From Hypomesus transpacificus (lineage: Eukaryota; Chordata; Actinopteri; Osmeriformes; Osmeridae): a stretch of DNA of 64,000 bases. The stretch is from positions 6,453,944-6,517,943 of the forward strand of contig NC_061063.1 of the NCBI RefSeq assembly GCF_021917145.1, read 5' to 3'. Positions 26,125-38,473 of this stretch are shown piece by piece (the first letter of the stretch is position 1; each line of letters starts with the position of its first letter). The translations under genes and the position numbers were made by a program. The notes beneath the pieces were generated by a model. It was not told where the DNA came from and did no database searches. It worked only from the letters and a program-made list of their open reading frames with translations.

Positions 26125-29100
26125 CTATAGCAGCTCATCTCTCTGCTTCTTGGTCCTCGGGGGCCCCTGGCCGTTTCTAAGGGAACCGTTCTGGGGCCGG
26201 AGGAGGTGGCCGCGCTCGCGGTCGGTCCACGGGACCCCACCCTGCCCGTCATCGCTGTCCAGGTCCGAGTCCGAGTGCATGAGGGCTGAAGATGAGGGGG
26301 GTGGGGCGGGTTTCATACGTCCTGGGGCGTGAGGAAGGTAAGATATTTGTGAAAGTGTTTTTTTTTTAGGTTAATTGCAAGAGATTCAGAGATAATGAAG
26401 TGAGACTAGGGTGTGGGAACAATGACAGGGAGGAGTGCATGGGAGGAGTGCATGGGAGGAGTACCAGGTCTGGGTGCCTGGAGCTCCAGACTGTCCTGCT
26501 CCTCAGCCTCTAACATCTTGTAGCGGCTCTTCCGGCGTGCTCTGCCTTTGCGTCTGTTGAAGAAAACCAACTCCTGTGAGTGTGCTCATTTATTCATCAG
26601 CACGCACGCCTAGTATTTAACGGAATGCAATGCAACCTGGATGTTAGTCACTCCTACCTGCGACAACAACACACGGTACCCCAGATGAACGTTCCTATGG
26701 CAACCACAATCATGAAGGATGCTATGGTTACGTAGAGAACACTCCACTCTGACAGAGGAAAGAGATGCACAAAGATCGTCACGGGATCATGGTGTCTGAC
26801 TGATGGCTACATTTAAAAATCATACTATAAACGTGCTGTCCACAATGTATTTATAAACACAGTGTGTGACTCTAGATTGGCAACAGTCGGCAATTGAGTT
26901 TTCACTCAATGGCAAACTCCTGTTGGGGGGGGGGGGGGGGGGGGGGGGGGGGCTCCACAGTGAACAGGCCAATAGCAAGTCTTCATCTGAGCATCTCACC
27001 ACAGTTGCTCTCGCCATCGCCCAGCTGCGTCCTGATCAAGTTCTCCATCCAGAAAGGGTGGCAGACGCAGCTCCGTGTGAATGAGTCGCAGTCTCCGTGG
27101 CTGGAGCAGTTCAACTGGCAGACTGCAGGAGGAGAGGGAACCATTTTGACCAATCTAATGCAGACGAATAAGACACACGTACATGTGTGCGCAGAGCGTA
27201 CTTACTGATCGTGTCGACCCGCCTCGCTTTAAAGATGAGAAAATCGTTCTTCTGTTTCCGTAACTTGTTCCGCAGCCCCATGGCAACGCTGCGGCCGGCC
27301 AGCGGGGGGCGTCCTGGTCCTCCAGACACCAGGAACACCAGCCGCGTGCTGAGACAAGAATGAAATGAATGTTTTGAACTCCTGAAATACCATACTAGAA
27401 GGTAACACATAATACAAACCTCACTTCAATCAAGCTTAATGAATTTGGGGTGAACCTGAACAACACAGCAAAAGCAATGGGAAGGAGAAGGAAAAACCAA
27501 CCTGTGCTCGTTGAAGGCGCTGAGATCGCGGACGATGATGTCACTGTCCAGCACGCCCAGTAGCACGCCCACCTGTCTCAGCAGCATGTCCTTCTGGCGG
27601 TGGGACACCTGGGACACGGACACCTCCAGCACCAGCTCCACCAGGTCACGCTCCAGCACGTCTGAGTGGGCGAGGGACACGGGGTGGGGGGGTGAAAAGA
27701 ACCAGGGAGGGGGACAGGAGAACGGGAGGAGGATTTAGTTGCGAACAATAACAACTGGACTGGACTAGGGGCATATGACAAGTTTCAGCTTGGAAAAGAG
27801 AATATATAGGGTTATTGTGACGATTGGGTTGTTGTTTTGTCTGGTTTCAGTTAGTGAATGGATGTACAGTGTGTTTCTGGACATGTGTGAGTGTGCCGTA
27901 TACTGACCAGGTCTGACCTCGACCAAGCCCTTGTCAGTGCTGGCCTGGCCCTTGCTGTCCGTCACTGTGAGCGTAAAGCTGTACTTGCCCTCCACCAGAT
28001 TGCTGAGAAACAGCACCGCCTGGTGGTCAGAGTTGTTCAGTACATCCTGTGGGAGGGTGCAGGGAGGAACTTTTAAATAACCAAGTTTCCTAAATTCATA
28101 ATACTCCAGTAATCTGTGTAGTGCCGTGACCGTTGGTGACTTGTTGATCAAAGACAAGTGGACGGACCGGTTACAGACAGGCCGAACATGTCATGCCACA
28201 TTTCTTTGGTAGTTATCCACTTGTTTTCTTCTTAATTCTGAGGGGACAGGGAGGGGGAGGAAGAAGGAGAACGAGTGTCTAACTGACTCTCACACTAACC
28301 TCTGTTCAGTATGAAGGGCAGACTAGAGTTTTTTGCAATCTATTGTCAGCCTATAATGAGCAACATTGTGAAACATTGTCTTGGCAGAGAACACGGTACC
28401 AGCTCCTCATAACGTTGACTAAGCCTGAAGTGTGTCTGACTTTCGGACACTCTAACGGGGCGTTGATGATGTCGTCGTGTTAAACTCTCACCCCGGCCGC
28501 GGGGCTGCTGCCATCACGCGTCCACAGGTAGTTGACTCCACCCTTGTCGTCTGTGGAGTGCGAGCCGTCCAATGAGGCGGTCCGGAGCGGCAGGGAGATG
28601 GCCGGGCTGGACTGGACCCTCGCCTGCGGGGGCTGGTCCAACTCTGGGATGGAAGGGGAATTCAAGATTCAGAAAAGTTTCTCAACACAGCGACAAACTA
28701 GGAAAATTCATTCTTCATTCTTTAGAGCTTCACAAAGGTCCAGCATTCATAACGAATGTCGTTTTTCAAGTGAAAAAGCTTTAAGCAATTCAGCCTTGCT
28801 AAAGTAGCAGAGTGGCAAGGCCCTTGTCAGAGATCTCTCCCAGCGTGTTTGAGTAGATCACCTGAGACGTGCTTCCTGAAACACTGTGTGACTGTCAACC
28901 TTTTGCAGAAGGAGGTATATATGGAAGCATGCACACACTCACCTTCTCGGACAATGACGGTGACAGTGTCGGAGTTCTGCAACAAACGGTCATCCGCCAC
29001 GGTCAGGCTGAACCCGTAGGTGCCCACCTGTAACCCTGTCACTGTGGCAACAGCACTGTCGGCGTTCTCGATTTTCACACCATCCGGACCACTAAAAGGA

Positions 29101-32100
29101 GGGAGAGAGAGAGAGAAAGGCGCGGCTCAGTCAAGCAAGAGGAACAGTAGAGCACTGTGAAAAACCTGCTGTGATCCTGGCCTCGCTACAGGAATGATGG
29201 CACGGGGAGATAATGCTTCTTTCAGATGGAAACGCCAAACTTTGCAAGGGAGAAACAGACTGTATCAACTTCACAGGATGGTGTGAGAGAGAACCTGTTT
29301 GCATGTGCTGGCGTGCATATGGGTGACAGAAAGAGAGTCTGCATGCCAGAAGACACAGACAAATCATATGAGCATGGATATGAGCAGTAACTGTGTGTGT
29401 GCGTGTGTGTCTACTCACCTGCTCTGTATCCAGTGATAGGTGGCTATCTTCTGGTCGTCGGAGCTCTTGCTGCCGTCCAGGGTGGTGCGGTCCACCGGCA
29501 GGGTCAGCTCCTTCTCTGGCCCAGCGTCCGCCACGGGCGGCTTGTTGTTCTCTGGGGGGGGGGGGGGGGAGAGAAGAGGCAACTCCAACTCAATTCTCTC
29601 TTGCGTTCTCACGTCATCTCCCTAATAACAACTCCATATATGCTGCAATTACATCTGGCAAGTAATGACACAGAATTGCGCCCCTTTTCTTTGAGGAAGT
29701 CAGTAGTCGTGTGAGTATATAGCTCATGTGACATCATGTGGTCCTCATGTGACATCATGTGTTCCTCTGTAGTACTTGGTCTGTCTCTCCATCTACATTG
29801 TGAATCCATCCATTCACACCAAGGTTAAACCAACAAACCAGACAAGCTACATTAGGGGCTGACCTGGTGTTGACACACAGTGCAAACACTTCCTATATTG
29901 GCTGTATATTTACCATGCACTTGCAAGTGACTTGCCCTTGTCTATTATGCCATTGGTATTGGTAGCGCTGTTAGCATTTAGGTGCTTGTACACACATACA
30001 CTCCCAGTGTGAAGCTAAGCGGTAGCTGGCCGTGCTGGATGTTATTTTTTTTTTACCTGGCTGGACGATAACGGTGACCTTGGCCGTGTCCTGTTGTCCG
30101 GAGGTGTCTGTAACGGTCAGCTGGAAGGTGTAGTCTCCTTCCTGGAGGGCGGAGAGCTGGAGGGTGGGGGTTCGCACTCCCTGGGGGAGAACACTCAGGT
30201 CAGTAGCTGACATGGCTCCTGGGGGCAGAGCAGGACCAGGATGCCCTCAGACAGAGAGAGAGGGGGGTCTCACCTGCATCTCCACCACCTTGCCCTTGCT
30301 CTCCGGGCTGAGGGACCACTCATAGGCCAGCGGCTCGTGGTCGTCTGTGCTCTGGTTGCCGTGCAGCGTGATGGAGTTGCGTGGCAAAGTGAGGACCTGG
30401 TTGGGCCCAGTGTTGGCGACCGGACGGTAGTCTGTGGCCTTGTTCACCACCAGGGTGGCCAGGGTGAAGGCCTGGGTCTTGTCGGAGTCTGTCACAGTCA
30501 GACTAGGAGGTGGGAGGATAAGATAGAGATCAGAAGGAAGGAGGAAGTGGAACATTGTCAAACCGTTCAGATGATAACTGATAATCAAGCTAGGCCTCTG
30601 GAATGGAGGAGGTTGGAAGGAACAGAATGTGTCAAAAACGTTTGAGGAAGTAGAGAACAGCAGTGTAATCTGAGAGCTTTGAGTGTTACACCTAGAGGCA
30701 AAGAGCATGGGGTAACAAGGTAACGGTGGGTGGGGGGCCGTACTTGAAAGTATAGTTCCCCGGGACCAGGTTAGTGAGGGTGAGGATGGGCGTGTCTTCA
30801 GACACCTTCTCCTCCCGCAGCGGTCCCTTCACCTCCTCCCAGTGCCAAGCCACTACCTTGTCATCATCCGTGCTCTCTGGCCAGGGGCAAGGGAGGGACA
30901 AGAGAGGAAGAGAAGTGAGGAAAGTAGTCAAACTAGATATACTAGCCTTCTACCTATATTTACCAAAACAATAGGAATAAAGACGACAAAAAAACCCTGG
31001 ATGGAAAGCTTTTCTGCTTTAGCGTTGAGAGGCTCAGCTATGATTAAACCTTTCAACTCTTCACTAGCATCTAGCTGCCTGTGTGAGAGAAGTAACATCT
31101 GGCCAGTACCCTCTATGAACTGCTTTAGACTGACCAGCCTTGTACACCAACATGATCTTTGTTTCTAACACGACCACAGAGCTCGGAGGCACTCACGGCT
31201 GCCATCGATCACAGTGGAGCTGGTTGGCAAGGAGATCTCCTGGAACTTTGGGGAAACTACGGCGATGGGCCGCTTGTTGACGCGGGGCTCTGTGAGGCAG
31301 AAAGACAAGGTTAATCGCTGGGAGCCACATAGCTGGCTACACAGGCAGCGTCTGAGCTATAAAAACAGAAGGCACACACACACTGAGAGAGAAAGAGAGA
31401 GAACAATTTCTTGTGTGTCGCAACATCTACAGTGTATACAGTAAATCAAGCAGCAATTTAGCCAGGTTGTCTGTAAACATTTATATAGAAGTCAAATTGG
31501 ACCAGTTTAAAAAACAAAGACTCAACCTAGTGTCAGCCCTGAAGCCCTTATCATGGACAATCTGAGGTTGTATATGCTGGTCTGGTACAAGGCTTTCTGT
31601 GTCCTGTTCTTTGGTCTATTAATGGATAGAAGACAAATGTAATGTTGATGCTTTGGATGGCCACCTGGTTTGACTGTGACGTTGACATAGCCCTCTCCAT
31701 GTGCCCCATCTCCATCCACCGTTACCTCAAACTCATACAGGCCCAGTGTGAGCTGGGAAAAGGAAGTCAAGTGTGTACAATTGATGTCAGTTTCAGTCAA
31801 AAACTCAAATCCAGCCAGCTTGTTTCTAAAGAAAATTCCAACAAGAGAAATGAAAAACACAAACATTAGCTATTCAAGTGGAACAGATCCAGCATGCTGT
31901 ACCTTGCTCAGTTTCAGAGTGCTGCTGTGCTTCCCCTCCATCTCTCCGCTGTAGTCTTTGGGATGGGTTCTCAGGAGCCAGTCAAAGTCATAGCTGGTCC
32001 CTTTAGAAAGAGAGGAGAGAAAGACAGAAAGAGAAGTGGAAGACAGTAAGAGAGAACATACAGATTCAGAGTTTGGTTGGATTTGGGATAGTGCATGAAG

Positions 32101-34551
32101 AGGCTCCATCTTTACACTGGTGAAATGCTCAAGATGCTGTAGGTGATGATGATGTTGATGATGACGCCAGTTTTCCAGCTGCAGTGAGTACCTTTCTGGG
32201 GTGCTGGCAACACAAAGGCATTGAGCTCCACTTCGTTGCGTGGTAACGTGACCTCCACACTTTTTCCCGCTGACACCACCAACTCCCGCACTGTCATAGC
32301 AACCACATGATTGACAGAGGTTAAACCGTGGCCATGGCATAGTGGTTCACCTACATAGCTGAATGATGACTGCATGCTAATATACCTAGGCATTGCCAAT
32401 TCGATTTAACACTAACAATAATTATTATTAGATAGACCTGGCAACAAGCCTTGACATATCTACTGTATTAGAAGGTTGCTAACTGGGAGGTGCCAGTCAA
32501 TGTTGTCACATGTTGAAACATATTCAGAAGTCAAAAGAGACTAAGACAAAACGGCCTCTGAAAAAGACCTTACAAAAGCTTGACTGTTTCTTGATGTTAG
32601 CGGTCTGTGATGGCCGTGTGACCTTTACCAGCCTGAGTTGGCGACGTGGTGATGGTAGGAACTGTGGTGACAGCAGGAAAAGTATGTTCTGTGCTGCTAT
32701 TGGACGATCCAGCGTCCTCTGATGTGGAGTTCTCCTGGGGCTGTGACGGGGATTCTCCCCTCCCATTGGTCGGCTGGATGGTGTTTTGATCGGGTGTTTG
32801 ATGAATAGCGATGGTGCTGGCGATGGTTGGAGTCAAGTGGCTGGGGGGCTTGAAACCTCCCTGCACACAGAGTTGTGTAAACGTTTATTAAAAACTTCAG
32901 ACAGGAGTACAAAGATTTCAAGTCTCCCTTCTTCTCTGGCAATGGTGTTGGTACTATTCTACAATGGGAACACTAAAGTGTTTCATTTTCCTTCTTTCCA
33001 ATATTGCAAATCCTTCCTGGCACTTTTATCACTGAACCCGTTTAATCAAGAAAGAGGAAGGAAAAACACAAAGAATAAAAGGAAGGAAGGAGAGAGGATT
33101 GGAGGGAGAGAAGAATGCATCCAAGACTAAACAAATCACATTTTGCTGACTCACCGTACTGGTGTGATGAACTGCCGAATGACGCTGGCCAGCACTTCCT
33201 CTTCCTGTCTGGACCCTCCTCCTGCGTCGGGCTGAGGAGGAGGTGCTTTTTGAGAGCTGCTGGAGGAGGCCCAGGGACTCCAGGTAGGGCTGGGGGAGGT
33301 AGGCGATGGAGCAGCCCCCCACCTGGGAGCAGCTTAGCAGCACACAGCGCCCGCCCAGGCTCCACACGGCACTGCATGTGGGCTTCAGACAGCAGGACTC
33401 CCAGCAGGTCGCACCGCCCCTCCCAGAAGCCAGGGGGCGCCAGCCCAGGCCGATGACGCTGGTCCAGTGGATCCCCAACACTCCGCCCGTCACCCTGCAG
33501 ATCTCACCTGACACACATGCGGGAATGAGGGGAGAAAGGGAACACAACGTCAATCTCTTAGAAGAGGCTTTAAAAAGGTTACCCTTTATTATTCCATGAT
33601 TCTCAACTTTTCACATCTACCAAGTCGTGAATGAAGGGAAGCAAGTTGCTTAAACAACACACGGATTAAAACCATAACATTATTGCAGTCAGACTCAGGT
33701 CATATCAGTTGGAAGGTGAACAGAACAGCAGGATGGTGTACAAAGTCAACAAGAGAGATATCCGTTGTTATGGCCCACAGAAAGATAAACAAAACACAGG
33801 ATGCATGAGTCTGGAGGGCACCAGCCATGTCTCAGACACAGACAAACAGTAGGGCTGCTACACCCATGCCCATCGCTCCCACAAAGTGCCAGATATTATG
33901 GGATGGTATGGCATGTAACGCAAGCCTCCAAAGAACGGAGCCCCCTTGGTTTCTTTTAGAGGAAGAAAGGACCCTTTCGGCTCTTGTTCAGTCATCTCTC
34001 CCTCCTCCTCCCCCTCCTGTCAAACTGACATCCACTGACTCACAGAGACCCCATTGTGCCACCTTCCATTGTGTCTTTCATTTCAGTCACTGAGACTGTA
34101 AAAACAGGCCCTAGCAGTGTGAGGCCACAGTTTACACACATAAACACGCCTAGGATGCAAACCTGCAGTATAAACAGTTCCATAAAAACATGTAGACACA
34201 TGCAGTAAGATGCTAATCAGACACAATACACCTCGCATGGTAATTAAAGAGCTCAATTAATGGAGCTGTCAGACGGTTAACTAATTTCATCATTTATTTA
34301 TTGATTTTAAATGCATATTGACATTGAACTCCCACTAGTTTATTTATTTACATTATTTTCCTAAAATAATTTGATGCTTGATGATATTTTTGCAAGGGAG
34401 CTTGTTTAAAAGCATTGCACGTTATCTATTATGCCGTTATCTAATGGGTAGTTTTACCTGTGAGAGGGGCTAAGAAACACAGGTAGCCCAGTATTAGGAC
34501 GAGGAGTTGATGTGGGGATGTCCATCGAGGAGGAAGGCTCCAACTGAACAT
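26125..34551 (-). CDS. kiaa0319l: KIAA0319-like PKD-domain membrane protein
   Basis: Twenty coding exons: 34551-34458, 33507-33155, 32860-32629, 32290-32192, 32000-31903, 31752-31665, 31289-31197, 30876-30744, 30502-30274, 30180-30057, 29551-29419, 29091-28943, 28643-28492, 28046-27908, 27661-27502, 27348-27206, 27122-27000, 26748-26658, 26553-26465, 26321-26125. The join is 2919 nt, 972 aa (human 1049), and every junction keeps frame. The order is: signal peptide (about 1-32); cysteine-rich MANSC-like domain ([11 protein letters not shown]); Ser/Thr-rich stalk; PKD repeats (first at about 227, e.g. [37 protein letters not shown]); EGF-like cysteine cluster (about 808-848, [13 protein letters not shown]); one membrane helix (about 850-872); and a cytoplasmic tail. 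The tail has YKML, a YxxPhi trafficking signal. The human protein cycles between Golgi and surface, influences neuronal migration and is known as a receptor for adeno-associated virus. It is head to head with ncdn. Confidence 0.97.
26925..26952. repeat. Poly-G run (28) in a kiaa0319l intron
   Basis: An uninterrupted run of 28 guanines in the intron 48 bases beyond the donor of the EGF-like exon. Confidence 0.95.
29723..29764. repeat. Two-copy 21-bp tandem repeat
   Basis: The unit ctcatgtgacatcatgtgg(t/t)c is present twice in tandem with a single difference, inside a kiaa0319l intron. Each copy contains two CATGTG E-boxes. Confidence 0.8.
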
Positions 34552-37500
34552 CTTCTACCAGGACCAGGGACCTGATGAGAGGAATTCCCATCGTCAGACT
34601 TGTAAAGCATCATACAATATGAGCTCAATGACATGGAACAATACCATAACAACACATCACAGGAGCTAAAGCTAATGTTCACATTGTAGGTTGTAACCCT
34701 CTCCGTCAGACATCACCAAACATAGCTTGGCCAATCGGAAGATAAACACAAAGGTGTGCTGAGGTGATTACAACTCTTATAGAGTGGCGGATGTATTTAC
34801 CTTTCTGTAGGGTGAGACGTGATGGATGATGTCAAAGGGCGTGGAATTATGTGGGGAGAGAGGTGCAGTGAGGTAAAAGGTGAAGACAGGTCAACACCAG
34901 CACTTTATATAGGAGCTTCGACATCGCTGTAACTCTTTACAGCTCCTTCAAGCTGCTTAGAAGAAGACACTGTTAGAGGGAAGAAGAGAAAAGGATTCTG
35001 TAAATAAAAAGACTACTTTGTAAGATCAGCCTGACTGATGCCTTGTTTATGTTTATTTCTAGAATGGTCAACCTAGTGCTATCATTATTGAATTACCCCG
35101 AGCGGTCAATGTGAAGCAAGCAGTGTTCTTTGAAACCATTTTAATGGGAAAGGTGAGAGCGGATTAGTTGCCTTCCCTTTTGACTACATTGCACACCTAA
35201 ATTAGTTGTGCATGTTTATGCAGACGAAGGCTAACTTTTGCACCAGTCGGTTAGTCAAAGTTGCCAACCCTGCAGGCCCCAGGCAGTTCTGTGGGACTTG
35301 TTTGGAATTATAACAGGATCAATAGGCTCATTCACATTTTGAGCGAGCAAAATTTGTATTTTAAACCTCTGATTCATCATGAGCTTCCTTCTCAGAGCTC
35401 AGCTGTCAAATCAGTGCTTTTGTCTGCCAAGTCATTTCAACACTAATTTCCATAATGCTGCACTTTATGGAAGACATTGAAAATGGCACAATACTTCTGA
35501 CATGTGAATGATGATATGCTTATCAAGACAGAGCAGTGTGACCTCTGTCGTGAAACGAGGCTTGTCAGGAAAGTGAAAATCCTTGTTTGCAGTGTCCAAA
35601 TAGAATCTTTTAGATTTTGAGTAATTGTTTGAGCGTCCAAGTGCATCATCATTGTAAAACAGTTGTGTATGGTTGAATGGCCCTCACATGCAGAAATGTG
35701 GCTGTGTTATTTTTTTCATGCTGACAATTCCTGAGCACGTTTATGCAGGAAGAACAGAAAAAAATACAAGCTTTAGAACATTTTGTTCAGAAGGTAGAAC
35801 ATTATTCTGGTCCCTCCCCTCTTCTCTCTCATTTTTACACACTGACAAAATTCTACTCTCAAGAACATGACTACAGCTGACCTGTGGTTGGAATCAGGCT
35901 TGTGTAAACAATGACAAATTATGAACCAACCTGGTTGATGGGGGTCATTCTCAGGATCCGCATTCCTGAACGCAGATGGCCTTTTTCCATCGGACTCTGA
36001 TCACTTACAAAAACTGACAGCTGTAACAGCAGTTCTTGGCACAGTGAAGAATTAACCCCCAACAAGTTATTTTCTCCCTTATGAATGGGTTGAGGTTTTG
36101 TAGGACAAACGCCACCGTTTAAGCCTACTTCACTGGGCGTTTATTCTAACGCTTTTTAAAAGTCATTTGCATTTTACAAAGCTCCTAAAGATATGTCGTG
36201 ACGTGATGTCAGCTCTCAGCGGTCCAATGACTCATTCAGGATTTTGACCTGAAATGCCACCACGTGGTACGGTACCCGGCGTTTGAGAAACGCTAACTTC
36301 CCATGAGAAAAACCCCAAAACGTTTTCCTTGATTGCAACGTAGATCCGGGATGATAAAGTCCCCTTTTTTCCTTTTCGTCCTCTCCCTCGCAGCAGGGGC
36401 AATAATACAGCGGACTTGTCAGTCCTCGGTTGGAGCGCACTAAGAATTACACAATGCACAATTTAGTTTCTGGCCCTTTCCAGCTTCAGATCATTTCACA
36501 TCAAGACATCCATTCGAAATCCTGCAAAAAAAGACAGCATCATAACTAATTCAGTGAACTACCCAGTCTACGAGACAAGACAGTAAAATTGCATATTGAC
36601 TAGACGTGAATGTATTCATAAAATCGAGATTACATTACAAATACTACAAAACACGAAAATACCTATGCAATAGGCTACATTTACAAGATGGTGGTCTCAT
36701 TATGTGATAGGCTAGACTAAAAAAGAACTAGAACTATATTTTCTTGCTCCCAAAATTGAGGGATACAGGACCACTATAGCCATGGCTGCAGCCGTATTAG
36801 CCTACTAATGCCAGTCGTCTTTCAGTTATCAGGATTACGCAGTCCCCGACAGCTCTCATCAATGACGATTTAAGAAATTGATTTTGAGTTATCAGTTGCA
36901 ATAGACCCATATGTCAGTGACATTCTGCATGACAGGTTAAGAAAATATGTATTTTATATCGGTGCTTCCCAAGATCAGCAGTGGTGCAGCTAACAGCTGT
37001 TCATCTTCCCCGACAACCTGCGACAACTGTACTGATCAAGTAAGTGCAGTGCATAAAGCTAGCTAATCATCGTGAAACCTTCAGCGAAACGTCGTCGTTT
37101 TAATGACATGGAACCTTGAGTTGCAGATGATTACCTTATCAATGTCGTGTCACTTGTCGTTGTTCCAATCCCATAGTATGCTATCAATACATTGTCACAG
37201 TTTTCTGTTCACTATTTGGGTCATTGCTTTCTTGACTTGCCTGCCTTGCACTGCTTGCTTTGATGACACATTCACTCGGAAACGAACGTCCTGAGCGAGA
37301 TTAATCCGATCACTTCCGTTTACTCCCCCTAGCTGCAACTCAGTGCACTTTGCCATGGTAGCCCTGAAATGCATATCCGGTTTGGCAAATTAGCCTTCAG
37401 AATAAGAGCTTGGCCTGAGCCTTCAGTAGCAGAATATAATATTTTCGACACGTGGCCTTATTTTGTTGGAATTCAGCATCTGAATTAAATGTTAATGATA

Positions 37501-38120
37501 TGATTAAAAAAAGACACGGGTGGATGTAAAACCAACAATAAAGGTTATATTTCTTCATTGGAAAAAATGGTTAAATTATTAGTTGTGGAGGGTATCAACA
37601 TTACATTAAAATAAAAAAGTCTAAAGGGGGTCAGTGCCCTTGTGACAACAATCTTGGACTAAATGTAGTCTAAATAATTATAAACATGGTATTTTGCCTG
37701 TTAATGCCTGCAAACAATCCTACCACAATAATGTTCAATATAACTGCCCCCTCTAACAGTACAACCAAATAACTTATAACCCCCCCTCCCCCCCCCTCTA
37801 CCTTTTATTTCGAAATATTTGGAAGACATCAACCGGAAATATGACTCCTTACAGAGGCTGTTTTCACCCTGCTCACCAACAATCAATAAGTCTGTCGTTA
37901 TGGTCTTGCAATACTCATAGCCAACCTATAATTTTCATAATCACTGCATACAACCACCATGATAAAGGTTTACATTTACAGTTAGTAATATGACTTTTGT
38001 TTTGCCATCAGAAAAGATGAACGTTCACAGCACACAAAACAACATGGCGCGGTCACTCTGCAAAGACGTTTATGATGATTGGTTTAGGATTAAATTTGGA
38101 CCGTGTTGATTGGTTGCCAC
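34552..38120. promoter_or_regulatory. Upstream region of kiaa0319l, shared with ncdn
   Basis: The exon that holds the kiaa0319l start codon begins at 34571 after CTCATCAG. A further 5' noncoding exon may end at 34801, where the minus strand reads CAGAAAG|GTAAATAC. Its other end and the promoter were not located, but the 36.2-37.4 kb part is relatively CpG-containing. No coding exon was found in this 3.6 kb. In mammals the two genes share this head-to-head arrangement. Confidence 0.5.
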
Positions 38121-38209
38121 TATAGCTGTTTTGACAACTGAATTACTAGATAAGCGTGAGCAAGGCGACGAGTTGTAAGAACTAGATCTTCAGAGAAAAA
38201 AAAGCTTAC
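38077..38209 (+). promoter_or_regulatory. ncdn promoter and noncoding first exon
   Basis: Two inverted CCAAT boxes (GATTGG) occur near 38077 and 38108. About 100 bases on, GCTTAC|GTAAGT at 38209/38210 is a strong donor with no ATG-led frame before it. The matching acceptor, GAAACAG|GTTAGC at 38463, leads straight into the exon with the start codon. Confidence 0.6.
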
Positions 38210-38473
38210 GTAAGTAAAATATGATGTTACTTACTATCTTAATGATACTGAACAGTTAGCGCTACATATGTAGCTACCTTTTTATGTAATCCACACTGTG
38301 CTATATCGGAGATCAGATTGGCTTCACATGTCACAGGTATTAGGCTATCTAGCCTAGACAGGCTATTGCTAGTATACCGTGAAACTTGGGAAAGGTAGCA
38401 ACATTTCAAGTTGAACTAATGACTAACTAATCTTTAAAACCATCCCACGCATCTATGAAACAGGTTAGCTGTG

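Noticed and set aside
29723-29764. Tandem repeat considered as a CRISPR-like or regulatory array
   Set aside because: Only two directly abutting copies without spacers in a vertebrate intron; simple duplication.
36500-36530. Acceptor-like CTTTTTTTGCAG on the minus strand as a kiaa0319l 5' exon
   Set aside because: No suitable donor follows within a normal exon length, so the exon cannot be supported.
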